Assembly: GCF_039538365.1 (NCBI RefSeq)
Contig: NZ_BAABCA010000004.1
Location: 186,001-250,000 of the forward strand
Length of the DNA stretch: 64,000 nt
Reading direction: 5' to 3'
DNA from: Postechiella marina
GTDB lineage: Bacteria > Bacteroidota > Bacteroidia > Flavobacteriales > Flavobacteriaceae
Positions 25,678-34,963 of the stretch are shown here, piece after piece. Made by a program: the position numbers and the translations under genes. Numbering within the stretch: position 1 is the stretch's first letter; every line of letters begins with the position of its first letter. The notes beneath the pieces are model-generated. The model searched no databases. It was not told the origin of the DNA and worked only from the letters and a program-made list of their open reading frames with translations.

Positions 25678-26730
25678 CTAATAGTTGCTTAAAAATGTTT
25701 TAACATGGTAAGACAAGAACTTATTTCCTGCATTAAACATACCTGCTGTATACTTTTTAGAATCTACCTCAATCCACTTGGTAAGTTTACTGTAGCTAGG
25801 CCCAACAATAACTATTGGCTTAAACGAGGTTGCTGTTTCTGTATTTTGCTTAGAGTATGCTACAACTTTATCCTTTTTAATAACACCATTAATTTCTAAA
25901 TCTTTTTTTAATCCACCATCATATTGGGTTTCTGCTCCCAAACCTACTTTTCCTTTTGCAAAAGACACATTACTAGTAATTCTATCTAATGTTTGCGCGC
26001 CTTTTAACCTCACAAAGCCTTTTGTTTTTGGTGCAGCAACAGTGTAATCGCCTATTAACCTATAATTAGTAAACATTTTTACTTTTGCTCCGCCAGCATT
26101 CTTAAAAAAATCGTTACCCGCTTCAGAGTACATAAAATATAAATTTATGTTTGCTATTACAGCATCATCCAGCTCGTTAGATAATTTTTGTGGCACTAAA
26201 GCCCCACTTAAAAAACCTTTCTTTTTCTTACCTTCTTTTGTCTCTTTTTTATAAAAAAAGGAATATCCATTAGGTACAGATGTCATAACTCCTGGTAAAC
26301 CAGACTCTATAACATAAGGACCTGAAGATTTTTCCCAACCTGCGTATGTTTTTGTTTTAGCAGCTACATCTGGAGTTATAATTTCGAATCCTTTCGCTTT
26401 TAAATCGGCTACAAAATCATTATAAAGCTTGTTTGTTTTTTCTTGAATATCTGCTTCTTGTAAACCGTTAATACCTATTGCTGCTTGTGCTGTTGCTTCA
26501 CCTCTAGCTGAGTTTCTAAAACCTCCTGCTGCTTTATAAGATATGGCTTCTTTGTAGGTCTCGAAATTAATATTGAAACTAGCAATATATATTTTTTTAG
26601 GTCCTTTTTTTAATTTTCCTAATCCATATTTTTGCAGACTTGGTTTAAATTCTGCTATATCTTGGGCATAAACAGCTCCGATTAATAAAAAAGCTAATAC
26701 CGTACTAAGTAATAATTGTAATTTTCTCAT
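25678..26730 (-). CDS. Secreted protein of unknown function
   Basis: A 350-residue protein with a Sec signal peptide (RKLQLLLSTVLAFLLIGAVYAQ). The mature part has alternating helix and strand content, including KIYIASFNINFETYKEA, GGFRNSARGEATAQAAIGI, and KLSNELDDAVIANINLYFMY. It holds two Gly/Lys-rich loops (KKETKEGKKKKGFLSG). I recognise no domain. It follows the 26755 lipoprotein gene after 24 bp and likely shares its promoter, downstream of the inverted repeat at 27326. Confidence 0.75.
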   Translation of the reverse strand: MRKLQLLLSTVLAFLLIGAVYAQDIAEFKPSLQKYGLGKLKKGPKKIYIASFNINFETYKEAISYKAAGGFRNSARGEATAQAAIGINGLQEADIQEKTNKLYNDFVADLKAKGFEIITPDVAAKTKTYAGWEKSSGPYVIESGLPGVMTSVPNGYSFFYKKETKEGKKKKGFLSGALVPQKLSNELDDAVIANINLYFMYSEAGNDFFKNAGGAKVKMFTNYRLIGDYTVAAPKTKGFVRLKGAQTLDRITSNVSFAKGKVGLGAETQYDGGLKKDLEINGVIKKDKVVAYSKQNTETATSFKPIVIVGPSYSKLTKWIEVDSKKYTAGMFNAGNKFLSYHVKTFLSNY

Positions 26731-26754
26731 TGTTGATTTTTGTTTTAGTTTATA

Positions 26755-27267
26755 TTAATCGAAAAGCGCCTTAAACTTACCTTCTGTAATGTTTTTTGTA
26801 GATTTTGTTGTAGCATTATAACCTTCAAAAGAAAAAGTACCTTCTACCATTTCTCCATCGTCTAAAGTAATTTCTATGGTACCCGCTGTTAAAGTGCCTA
26901 CAGCTGCAGTTGCTAAATTAGATGCCCAAGTTTCTAACGGATTAATTTGGAGATACTGCGCTAAATTACCGTTAGTTAAATTATCTCCTGTTTTGTATAC
27001 GCCCACGCCTGCATAATTTTGTATGGCTAAACTAAAAGTATTTCCGTTATTGTCGCCACCTTGAACAGCTAAAATACCGTTTGCCAACTGTGCTCCAACT
27101 ATAACAACAGGACTCTGTGCAGCCTCGAAGCCAGAGTTTTCAATTTTTGCTGTTAAATATTCTTCTCCAGAATTTTTGTTTGGTCCATCATCGCTTGAAG
27201 AACATGAATTAAAAGTTACTAGACACAATGTTGTTAGTAATAATGCAAATTGTTTTAATTTTCTCAT
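26755..27267 (-). CDS. DUF6252-like lipoprotein
   Basis: A 170-residue lipoprotein with lipobox Cys22 (TFNSC) followed by an acidic Ser/Asp linker. The mature beta-rich domain has EYLTAKIENSGFEAAQSPV, LAVQGGDNNGNTFSLAI, and ends GTFSFEGYNATTKSTKNITEGKF, the usual layout of DUF6252. Function unknown. It begins a two-gene operon with the 25678 gene. An inverted repeat matching the one beside the response regulator lies 59-78 bp upstream of the ATG, suggesting control by that two-component system. Confidence 0.8.
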   Translation of the reverse strand: MRKLKQFALLLTTLCLVTFNSCSSSDDGPNKNSGEEYLTAKIENSGFEAAQSPVVIVGAQLANGILAVQGGDNNGNTFSLAIQNYAGVGVYKTGDNLTNGNLAQYLQINPLETWASNLATAAVGTLTAGTIEITLDDGEMVEGTFSFEGYNATTKSTKNITEGKFKALFD

Positions 27268-27325
27268 CTTAAATTATTTTATGATTAATAGCATCACAAA
27301 ATTGCATTTAAATGAGAATGAAATC

Positions 27326-27345
27326 AATACGACGAATGACGTATA
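27326..27345. promoter_or_regulatory. Inverted repeat AATACG-N8-CGTATA, second candidate regulator site
   Basis: Same arms and 8-nt spacing as the repeat at 23477-23496, with one mismatch. A looser neighbour, AATAC-N8-GTATT, follows at 27350-27367. Both lie upstream of the 26755-27267 lipoprotein gene. Confidence 0.42.
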
Positions 27346-27414
27346 TTTTAATACGCAAGCTTGTATTATAAAAAAACTAAATAATGATTTGAAGTAATAT
27401 AAGAGGTGATTTTA

Positions 27415-28380
27415 CTAAAACGTTAAGTGTGCATGTTTAATTTGAAGTTGCGCTTTTTTATCTTCTAGTTTTTTAAGAAATTTTTGATGTGCTTCAGATT
27501 TTGAATTAAAAGGTTTATGTAAAAGTCCTTTTTGAATAGCATCAACTTCTTCCATTGTTTTTAAAGCATCCTGGGATACCCAAACACTTATAAAGCGCTC
27601 CCAGATATATTTTATGGCTGTTGCATTTGGATGAATCATGTCTTCATTATAAAAACGATAATCTCTAAGCTCGTCCATCATAATTTCATAAGACGGAAAA
27701 TAAGAAGATGATTTATTGATGGTTTTAAATTCTTTATTTAACAGTTGATGAATGGCAGCTATTAAATGCGATTTACTTCTTGTATTTTCTATAAAACCAT
27801 CTTTTATATGGCGCACTGGAGATACCGTAAATATTACTGAAGCATGAGGGTTTACAGTGCTAATTAAATTAACAATATTATGTAGCGATTGCGTTATAGT
27901 ATCTACAGATAATAATTCTTTTTTAAAATGACTTTGAGTTATTTTATGGCAATTAGCTACCACATTTTTAGAGCTATTAAAACGATAAACCCATGCAGTA
28001 CCAAAAGTAATAATAATATGTGATGCCTGCCTAATTTGAGTATTTGTTAAACTAATTTGCTTGTTTAAACCTGTTAGCAAACTAGACTTAGAGGCATTAC
28101 TTAACTTGGAGTGTGCATCAAAACAATGCCATTGCTCGTTATTAAAAAAAACATCTTCGTCTAAATATAATTTACTATTTACCGCTCTAAATATTAAAGT
28201 CTCAATAGCTTTAGGGTGAAATAAAATACCAAATGGATTTTGAGTATTCTTAAACTTAAAATAATCTAATTTACCACCAATGTTTTCAGAAAAACAAGAC
28301 CCCAACAAAAACACATTAGCACTATAATCTATTACAGGACCAGACGCTTTTTTTAATGGTATTTTGGTTTGAAGGTTCAT
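27415..28380 (-). CDS. GSCFA-domain protein
   Basis: A 321-residue protein of the GSCFA family, named after a conserved motif seen here as LLGSCFSENIG. Further marks are NPFGILFHPKAI, HIIITFGTAWVYR, IFTVSPVRHIKDGF and YEIMMDELRDYRFYNEDMIHPNATAIKYIW, the last resembling the Asp/His block of SGNH hydrolases. It is thus probably a cytoplasmic esterase-like or acyl-handling enzyme; the substrate is not known. I place the start at 28380 (MNLQTKIPLKK), which fits the family N-terminus; an ATG 12 codons upstream also exists. It lies downstream of alaS with a 37-bp gap on the same strand. Confidence 0.85.
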   Translation of the reverse strand: MNLQTKIPLKKASGPVIDYSANVFLLGSCFSENIGGKLDYFKFKNTQNPFGILFHPKAIETLIFRAVNSKLYLDEDVFFNNEQWHCFDAHSKLSNASKSSLLTGLNKQISLTNTQIRQASHIIITFGTAWVYRFNSSKNVVANCHKITQSHFKKELLSVDTITQSLHNIVNLISTVNPHASVIFTVSPVRHIKDGFIENTRSKSHLIAAIHQLLNKEFKTINKSSSYFPSYEIMMDELRDYRFYNEDMIHPNATAIKYIWERFISVWVSQDALKTMEEVDAIQKGLLHKPFNSKSEAHQKFLKKLEDKKAQLQIKHAHLTF

Positions 28381-28453
28381 TTTTAAATATAATTTTCGCA
28401 AAGACACACAGCACATTATGTTATAATATACTGCGTGTTATTGAATGTAATAT

Positions 28454-31066
28454 CTACTCTAAAAAGCGCTTAGCCTGAGCTAAAGCCTCTTTAATACCCT
28501 CTGGGTTTTTACCTCCAGCAGTAGCAAAGAATGGTTGGCCACCGCCACCACCTTGAATGTATTTACCTAACTCTCTAACCACTTGACCAGCATTTAATCC
28601 TTTACTAGCCACTAATTCTTTAGAGATATAGCAAGACAATAGTGCTTTACCTTTTTGCTCTGTTGCAAATAATAAAAATAGATTATCAAATTGGCTACCA
28701 AGCTCGAAAGCTACATCTTTAATTCCGCCTGCATCTAAATCTAATTTCTTAGCTAAAAACTGAATACCATTAACATCTGTGAGCTCACTTTTAAGCTCGC
28801 CTTTTATATTTTTAGCCTTATCTTTTAATAAAGCTTCAATTTGTTTTTTAAGATTAGTGTTTTCGTCTTGCAAGTTTTGCAAAGCTTTAACAGGCTCTTT
28901 TGCATTATTAAGCAAATCTTTCATTTCGAAATAAGCTTTGTTATTTTCAGAATAAAAATCTTTTACAGCATCATTTGTAATAGCTTCTATACGACGAATA
29001 CCAGCTGCAACTGCTCCTTCTGATACGATTTTAAAATGCCAAATATCTGCAGTATTATCTACATGCGTGCCACCACAAAGTTCTATAGACTGCCCAAAAC
29101 GAATAGCACGAACGGTATCGCCATACTTTTCGCCAAACAAACTCATAGCGCCATCGGCAATAGCTTCTTCTTTGGGTACATTACGTTTTTCTATTAAAGG
29201 TAACTTCCCTTCTATTCTGTTATTTACAAACGTCTCTACATCTCGTAATTCGTCCAATGTCAATTTAGAAAAATGAGAAAAATCGAAACGTAAATATTTA
29301 GAATGTACCGAAGATCCTTTTTGCTCTACATGCTCGCCTAAAATTTCTCTTAGTGCTTGATGTAACAAGTGTGTTGCAGTATGGTTACACTCTGTTCTAT
29401 GTCTTTGTTTAGCATCTACAACAGCTTTAAAACTCTCGTTAATATGCTTTGGTAAATTTTTAGTAAAGTGAATAATAACGTTGTTTTCTTTTTTGGTATC
29501 TAATATATAAACAACATCGCCATGTACATCTTCCAAATAGCCTTTATCGCCTACTTGCCCACCTCCTTCTGGATAAAAAGGTGTTAAATTAAACACCATT
29601 TGATACATTTCTCCATCTTTTTTAGAAACCACTTTTCTGTAACGAGTTAGTTTTACATTAGCTTCAAGCGTATCGTAACCAACAAATTCTTCATTGGCAT
29701 CATCATTTAAAATAGTCCAATCGTCAGTCGACATTTCACTTGCAGCTCTAGAGCGTTTCTTTTGTTTCTCTAGCTCTTCTGTAAAGCCTTTTTCGTCTAA
29801 CTTCAATCCTTTTTCAGAAAGAATTAATGCGGTTAAATCTATAGGAAACCCATAGGTATCATACAATTCGAAAGCTTTCGCCCCAGAAACAATATCGCCT
29901 TTTGTTTCTTCTACAATTCTATTTAACAATATTAAACCTTGATCTAAAGTTCTTAAAAAAGATTGCTCTTCTTCTTTAATAACATTTTCTACAAGCTGTT
30001 TTTGAGCTTTCATTTCTGGAAAGGCATCTCCCATTTTTTTGCTCAAAACATCTACCAACCTATAAATAAAAGGTTCTTTTTTATCTAAAAATGTAAATCC
30101 GTAACGTACAGCTCTACGCAAAATTCTTCTAATTACGTAACCTGCACCTGTATTACTAGGCAATTGCCCATCTGCTATAGAAAATGCAACAGCACGAACG
30201 TGGTCAGATATAACGCGAATAGCTATATCTGTTTTTTCGTCTTTACCGTAAACTTTACTTGTTATTGCTTCTATTTCGCGAATAATTGGTGTAAAGACAT
30301 CGGTATCGTAATTAGATTGTACGCCTTGTAAAACCATACATAAACGCTCAAACCCCATTCCTGTATCTATGTGTTTATTAGGCAAGGTTTCTAAAGCACC
30401 GTTTGCTTTACGGTTGTATTGCATAAATACCAAATTCCAGATTTCTACAACCTGCGGATGGTCCATATTTACTAAATCTTTACCATTTACTTTAGCTTTC
30501 TCTTCGGCAGAACGAATATCTACATGTATTTCGCTACATGGTCCGCAAGGACCTTGCTCTCCCATTTCCCAGAAGTTATCCTTTTTATTGCCTTTTAAAA
30601 TTCTATCTTCAGCTATAAATTCTTTCCAAATATCGTAAGCTTCGGTATCCATACCAATACCATCTTCTTGGCTACCTTCAAAAATAGTTACATAAAGAAT
30701 ATCTTTGTCTACACCATAAACATCCACTAAAAGCTCCCATGCCCAAGCAATCGCTTCTTTTTTAAAGTAATCGCCAAAACTCCAATTTCCTAACATTTCA
30801 AATAATGTATGGTGGTAAGTATCGTAACCCACTTCTTCTAAGTCGTTATGCTTACCAGAAACACGTAAACACTTTTGAGAATCTGTTATACGCTTGTTTT
30901 TAGGATCTGCATTACCCAAAAAATACTCTTTAAATGGCGCCATACCCGAGTTAACGAACATTAACGTTGGGTCATCTTTTAAAACCATTGGTGCAGATGG
31001 CACAATACTATGCTTTTTCTCTTCAAAAAAACTCAAAAACTTCGATCGGATATCTTGTGATTTCAT
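28454..31066 (-). CDS. alaS: Alanyl-tRNA synthetase
   Basis: An 870-residue enzyme that charges tRNA-Ala and edits mischarged Ser or Gly. The catalytic part opens with RSKFLSFFEEKKHSIVPSAP and has class II motifs (KCLRVSGKHNDLEEVG). The editing domain has the zinc residues HTATHLLHQAL and CGGTHVDNT. The C-terminal C-Ala domain includes GGGGGQPFFATAGGKN. Length and domain order are standard. The neighbour upstream (31289) is divergent, so the gene has its own promoter. Confidence 0.97.
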   Translation of the reverse strand: MKSQDIRSKFLSFFEEKKHSIVPSAPMVLKDDPTLMFVNSGMAPFKEYFLGNADPKNKRITDSQKCLRVSGKHNDLEEVGYDTYHHTLFEMLGNWSFGDYFKKEAIAWAWELLVDVYGVDKDILYVTIFEGSQEDGIGMDTEAYDIWKEFIAEDRILKGNKKDNFWEMGEQGPCGPCSEIHVDIRSAEEKAKVNGKDLVNMDHPQVVEIWNLVFMQYNRKANGALETLPNKHIDTGMGFERLCMVLQGVQSNYDTDVFTPIIREIEAITSKVYGKDEKTDIAIRVISDHVRAVAFSIADGQLPSNTGAGYVIRRILRRAVRYGFTFLDKKEPFIYRLVDVLSKKMGDAFPEMKAQKQLVENVIKEEEQSFLRTLDQGLILLNRIVEETKGDIVSGAKAFELYDTYGFPIDLTALILSEKGLKLDEKGFTEELEKQKKRSRAASEMSTDDWTILNDDANEEFVGYDTLEANVKLTRYRKVVSKKDGEMYQMVFNLTPFYPEGGGQVGDKGYLEDVHGDVVYILDTKKENNVIIHFTKNLPKHINESFKAVVDAKQRHRTECNHTATHLLHQALREILGEHVEQKGSSVHSKYLRFDFSHFSKLTLDELRDVETFVNNRIEGKLPLIEKRNVPKEEAIADGAMSLFGEKYGDTVRAIRFGQSIELCGGTHVDNTADIWHFKIVSEGAVAAGIRRIEAITNDAVKDFYSENNKAYFEMKDLLNNAKEPVKALQNLQDENTNLKKQIEALLKDKAKNIKGELKSELTDVNGIQFLAKKLDLDAGGIKDVAFELGSQFDNLFLLFATEQKGKALLSCYISKELVASKGLNAGQVVRELGKYIQGGGGGQPFFATAGGKNPEGIKEALAQAKRFLE

Positions 31067-31288
31067 GTACTTATTTTGTAAATCTTAATGCCTTAAAAAT
31101 TATCTTTTAGTAGCAATTAACTTATATTTTATACTGCAAATTTATTTTAATTTTAGCAGTACATAAAGCTATGTATTCAATTATTATTACAAAACATACA
31201 ATATTTTTTTTGTACGTTTGTTTTTATACTTACAATACACAATGCTACACTACTAAATTTAAGTTGCAAAAATAGTATATTTTAAGAC

Positions 31289-32260
31289 ATGAGTAAGGTT
31301 AAATATTATTACGATCCAGAATCGCTTTCTTACCGCAAAATAGAGCGTAAAAAAAGAACAACATTTACATATGCATTAATGTTTATTCTAGCATCTGGTT
31401 TATTTGGTTTTTTATTTGTTTTTATTGCTGGACATTACTTAGAATCGCCTAAGGAAAAGGCATTAAAAAGAGAACTACAAAATGTACAACTGCAATTTGA
31501 ATTGCTAAATAAAAAAATGGATGAAGCTGAAGCTGTTTTAGAAAACGTTGCAGATAGAGATAATAATATTTATCGCGTATTTTTTGAAGCTAACCCTATA
31601 CCAGACGAACAACGAAAAGCTGGATTTGGCGGTGTAAACAGATATAAAAGTTTAGAAGGTTTTGATAATTCTAAATTAATTATAGAAAGTAATAAGCGTA
31701 TCGATATTTTACAAAAACAAATTGTTATACAATCTAAATCGCTTGATGAAATTGCTAATCTTGCTAAAGAAAAAGAAAAATTACTAGTAGCTATTCCCGC
31801 TATACAACCGGTTAGCAACGAAGATTTAACAAGAATGGCTTCGGGTTACGGTATGAGATCGGATCCGTTTACAAAAGCTAGAAAAATGCATTGGGGCATG
31901 GATTTTACAGCTCCCAGAGGCACACCTGTTTATGCAACTGGCGATGGTGTTGTAAAGCGTGCAGACTCTGGCTCTAGTGGTTATGGCAGACACATACGTA
32001 TAGACCATGGTTTTGGTTATACTAGTTTATATGCGCATTTATATAAATATAACGTTAGAAAAAACCAGAAGGTAAAAAGAGGCGATTTAATTGGCTTTGT
32101 AGGCAGTACAGGACGATCTGAGGCACCACACTTACACTACGAAATTTTTAAAGACGGTACGAGAATTAACCCTATTAACTTTTATTATGGCAGTTTAACC
32201 GCCGAAGAATTTAATAAACTCTTAGAGCGCGCATCTTTAGAAAACCAATCTCTCGATTAA
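31289..32260 (+). CDS. M23 (LytM) family metallopeptidase, membrane anchored
   Basis: A 323-residue cell-wall endopeptidase. One transmembrane helix near residues 26-48 (YALMFILASGLFGFLFVFIAG) anchors a periplasmic part with a coiled coil (about 55-85, ALKRELQNVQLQFELLNKKMDEAEAVL). The LytM domain (about 185-300) has the zinc ligands in MHWGMDFTAPRG (His and Asp) and HLHYEIFKDG (His-x-His), so it should be active. Coiled-coil plus LytM layouts are typical of cell-division or envelope-maintenance hydrolases. A MerR-type regulator gene starts 2 bp downstream. Confidence 0.93.
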   Translation: MSKVKYYYDPESLSYRKIERKKRTTFTYALMFILASGLFGFLFVFIAGHYLESPKEKALKRELQNVQLQFELLNKKMDEAEAVLENVADRDNNIYRVFFEANPIPDEQRKAGFGGVNRYKSLEGFDNSKLIIESNKRIDILQKQIVIQSKSLDEIANLAKEKEKLLVAIPAIQPVSNEDLTRMASGYGMRSDPFTKARKMHWGMDFTAPRGTPVYATGDGVVKRADSGSSGYGRHIRIDHGFGYTSLYAHLYKYNVRKNQKVKRGDLIGFVGSTGRSEAPHLHYEIFKDGTRINPINFYYGSLTAEEFNKLLERASLENQSLD

Positions 32261-32262
32261 AC

Positions 32263-32592
32263 ATGTATATAGACTTACCCGAAAAAAGATATTATGCCAT
32301 TGGCGAAGTAGCCAAAGCCTTTGGAGTTAACACTTCTTTAATTCGCTTTTGGGAAAAAGAATTTACTGTACTTAAACCCAAAAAAAACGCCAAAGGAAAC
32401 AGGAAATTTACACCAGAAGACATTAAAAATTTAAAACTTATATTTCATCTTGTAAAAGAACGTGGTTTTACTTTAGAAGGAGCAAAGACGCATTTAAAAG
32501 AAGAAAAAAAAGACACACTCAGTAATTTTCAAATTATTAGTAAATTAGAAGACATTAAAAACCAACTATCTAAAATTAAAGACCAGTTATAA
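32263..32592 (+). CDS. MerR-family transcriptional regulator
   Basis: A 109-residue DNA-binding protein. The helix-turn-helix with its wing is clear: YYAIGEVAKAFGVNTSLIRFWEKEF, followed by RKFTPEDIKNLKLIFHLVKERGFTLEGAK. It has only a short C-terminal coiled part and no ligand-binding domain, as in small MerR proteins of Bacteroidota. It shares an operon with the M23 peptidase (2-bp gap). Target genes are unknown. Confidence 0.92.
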   Translation: MYIDLPEKRYYAIGEVAKAFGVNTSLIRFWEKEFTVLKPKKNAKGNRKFTPEDIKNLKLIFHLVKERGFTLEGAKTHLKEEKKDTLSNFQIISKLEDIKNQLSKIKDQL

Positions 32593-32685
32593 CCTTTTAA
32601 CTAAAAAAAGCTTTAAAACATGTAACTTTTAAGGCCTTTACGAGTCTAAACTAATAATAACCAAAACCACACAAAATATTAAATT

Positions 32686-33264
32686 ATGAAAAAATGGATT
32701 GTACCAATTGTTATAGTAGCTTTATTAGCAATATTTGGAGTTAATGGATATAACTCTACAATTGGCTTAGAAGAAAATGTTGAAGAATCTTGGGCTAAGG
32801 TAGAAAGTGCTTACCAACGAAGAGCAGATTTAATACCAAACTTAGTAGCCACAGTAAAAGGTTATGCTGCGCACGAAAAAGAAACTTTAGAAGGTGTAAT
32901 TAGAGCTCGATCTGAGGCTACAAAAACCACGATAAATGCTGGCGATTTAACTCCAGAAAAAATGGCGCAATTTCAGCAAGCACAACAAGGTTTAAGCGGT
33001 GCATTATCTAAATTATTATTAACCGTAGAGCGTTATCCAGATTTAAAAGCAAATCAAAACTTTTTAGAGCTTCAATCTCAATTAGAAGGTACAGAAAACA
33101 GAATTAACGTAGCTAGAGATCGTTTTAACGGTACTGTAAAACCATATAATAATCATATTAGAACATTTCCAAACAACTTATTTGCTGGTATGTTTGGTTT
33201 TGAGAAAAAGGCTTACTTCGAATCTGAAACAGGAAGCGAAAAAGCGCCTAAAATAGAATTTTAA
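32686..33264 (+). CDS. LemA-family membrane protein
   Basis: A 192-residue protein with an N-terminal membrane helix (KWIVPIVIVALLAIFGVNGY) and a helical domain with the LemA signatures NVEESWAKVESAYQRRADLIPNLVATVKGYAAHE and LKANQNFLELQSQLEGTENRINVARDRFN. Function is unknown. The two TPM-domain genes that follow are a usual combination for LemA; the start of the next gene overlaps the stop here (TAATG). Confidence 0.95.
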   Translation: MKKWIVPIVIVALLAIFGVNGYNSTIGLEENVEESWAKVESAYQRRADLIPNLVATVKGYAAHEKETLEGVIRARSEATKTTINAGDLTPEKMAQFQQAQQGLSGALSKLLLTVERYPDLKANQNFLELQSQLEGTENRINVARDRFNGTVKPYNNHIRTFPNNLFAGMFGFEKKAYFESETGSEKAPKIEF

Positions 33265-33701
33265 TGTCTAACATAGAAGCTTTCCTTAAAGCAAGCGAAG
33301 AACAAGAAATTGTTGAAGCTATAAGACTTGCAGAGTTAAATACATCTGGAGAGATACGTGTCCATATAGAAAAAACTTCTAAAAACGATGCTAATATGCG
33401 CGCTTTAGAAGTTTTTCACACTTTAAAAATGGACAACACCAAACTGCAAAATGCTGTATTAATTTATGTGGCTATAGATGATAAAACGTTTGTTATTTAT
33501 GGCGATAAAGGCATTAACAATGTTGTTGCTCATGATTTTTGGGAAAGCACAAAAAATGTTATTCAAAAGCATTTTAAATCTGGTAATTTTAAACAAGGAC
33601 TTGTAGATGGCATTATAAAATCTGGAGAACAACTAAAACATTTTTTTCCATATACAGATGATGACGAAAACGAACTTACTAACGAAATTTCTAAAGGCTA
33701 G
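33264..33701 (+). CDS. TPM-domain protein (cytoplasmic form)
   Basis: A 145-residue protein with a TPM-domain fold and no signal peptide or membrane helix. Signatures include AIRLAELNTSGEIRVHIE, AVLIYVAIDDKTFVIYGDKGIN and GIIKSGEQLKHFFPYTDDD. TPM domains sit in proteins of the photosystem II repair/YgcG group; the bacterial role is unclear. Start overlaps the lemA stop by one base, so translation is coupled. The downstream gene at 33712 encodes a secreted, anchored form of the same domain. Confidence 0.9.
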   Translation: MSNIEAFLKASEEQEIVEAIRLAELNTSGEIRVHIEKTSKNDANMRALEVFHTLKMDNTKLQNAVLIYVAIDDKTFVIYGDKGINNVVAHDFWESTKNVIQKHFKSGNFKQGLVDGIIKSGEQLKHFFPYTDDDENELTNEISKG

Positions 33702-33711
33702 TTACACAAGT

Positions 33712-34554
33712 ATGCAATTTTCAATCTTCAGTATACCTCAAAAAACAAAATCTAGACTACTATCTTTTATGCTTACTTTGCTATTTGTAAGCCTATCTTT
33801 TGCGCAATTTGATATACCAGAAATACCTAAATTACAAACAAGTGTTTACGATTATACAGGCTCTGTTTTATCTAGTCAGGAAAAAAAATATTTAGAACAA
33901 AAACTTGTAAAATATTCCGACACAACATCTACCCAAATAGTACTTGCCATAATAAACTCTACCAATGGCGAAAACATAAATTACTTGGGTGCCGAGTGGA
34001 TAAAAAAATGGGGAATTGGACAAGCTAAAATAGACAATGGCATACTTATTATTTTAGCTAAAAACGATAAAAAGATAGCAATAAATACAGGCTATGGCGT
34101 AGAGCACCTTTTAACCGATGCCATGTCTAAACGTATTATAGAACGCGATATTATTCCTTACTTTAAACAAGGTAATTTTTACGGTGGACTAAATAATGGT
34201 ACCGATGCTATTTTTGATGTTTTAAAAGGAGAATACCAAGGTAGTAGACCTAATAACAATGGATTTCCTATTGAAGCTGCCTTTTTTCTTATTTTTATAT
34301 TTATTGTTATTCTTATATCCATTTCTAAAAATAAGCGTGGTGGTGGCAGAAATGGCGGAGGCCATCGATCAACTTCTATGGACATTTTAGAAGCCATTAT
34401 ATTAAGTAACTCTGGCCGAGGAAGCTACAGAAGAAATTCTGGTGGTTTTGGTGGCGGGTGGTCATCTGGAGGCGGTAGCTTTGGTGGTGGCGGTTTTGGA
34501 GGAGGCTTTGGTGGTGGTTCTGGCGGTGGCGGTGGTGCTTCTGGTGGTTGGTAA
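33712..34554 (+). CDS. TPM-domain membrane protein with glycine-rich tail (YgcG-like)
   Basis: A 280-residue protein with a Sec signal (LLSFMLTLLFVSLSFAQ), then the TPM domain (about residues 35-170; YDYTGSVLSSQEKKYLEQKL, IVLAIINSTNGENINYLG, INTGYGVEHLLTDAMS), a membrane helix (EAAFFLIFIFIVILISI), and a tail of Gly/Ser/Trp repeats (GGGWSSGGGSFGGGGFGGGF). This is the usual YgcG-type layout. I use the ATG at 33712, because an upstream ATG at 33658 would put 18 extra residues and a 44-bp overlap before the signal. The tail end of the locus has no terminator that I could see. Confidence 0.9.
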   Translation: MQFSIFSIPQKTKSRLLSFMLTLLFVSLSFAQFDIPEIPKLQTSVYDYTGSVLSSQEKKYLEQKLVKYSDTTSTQIVLAIINSTNGENINYLGAEWIKKWGIGQAKIDNGILIILAKNDKKIAINTGYGVEHLLTDAMSKRIIERDIIPYFKQGNFYGGLNNGTDAIFDVLKGEYQGSRPNNNGFPIEAAFFLIFIFIVILISISKNKRGGGRNGGGHRSTSMDILEAIILSNSGRGSYRRNSGGFGGGWSSGGGSFGGGGFGGGFGGGSGGGGGASGGW

Positions 34555-34796
34555 CCCGTTAAAACCTATTAAACTTTGTAACCCTAACTACAATAAATTC
34601 ATTTTTTTATTTTAACACCACTAAAAATACTATCTAATCTAAAACCTTAATTGGCAACTAAAGTTTTGCCTATAATAAAATACAGTAATAAACATATATG
34701 GGGTTGCCAGTTAATATTTAAAACACAACCAAAACATATTTGTATAATTTCTCTCTAATAAACTTAAAAACAAAATCGTTTTTTATTAAAATAGTT

Positions 34797-34914
34797 TTAC
34801 AAAACTAAAATTCTACCCATTAAAGCTAAAACACCTCTATTTTGAAACATAGAATACGTAATAGTCGAGTTCCAAAACCATGTGATTTTTTTTCAGAAAA
34901 TATGAAGCCACATT
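34797..34914 (-). pseudogene. Remnant of an outer-membrane barrel gene, paralogous to the 34964-37756 gene
   Basis: In one frame the minus strand reads NVASYF then, after a shift, WFWNSTITYSMFQNRG, which aligns with NIAAGF...WFWNSTLAYSVLKDQG in the neighbouring barrel protein (35150-35235). It is interrupted by a frameshift near 34880 and a stop at 34797. This is a decayed copy of the C-terminal part. The other bases of the gap 34555-34963 hold nothing recognisable. Confidence 0.7.
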
Positions 34915-34963
34915 AGTGGTTTAAAGATAAGTCTTGAGGTGCTCACTTTACATTTATTATTAT

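Noticed and set aside
34440..34551. Gly/Ser/Trp-coding repeats at the end of the TPM-domain gene
   Set aside because: Low-complexity tails of this kind are usual in YgcG-like proteins; not a separate repeat element.
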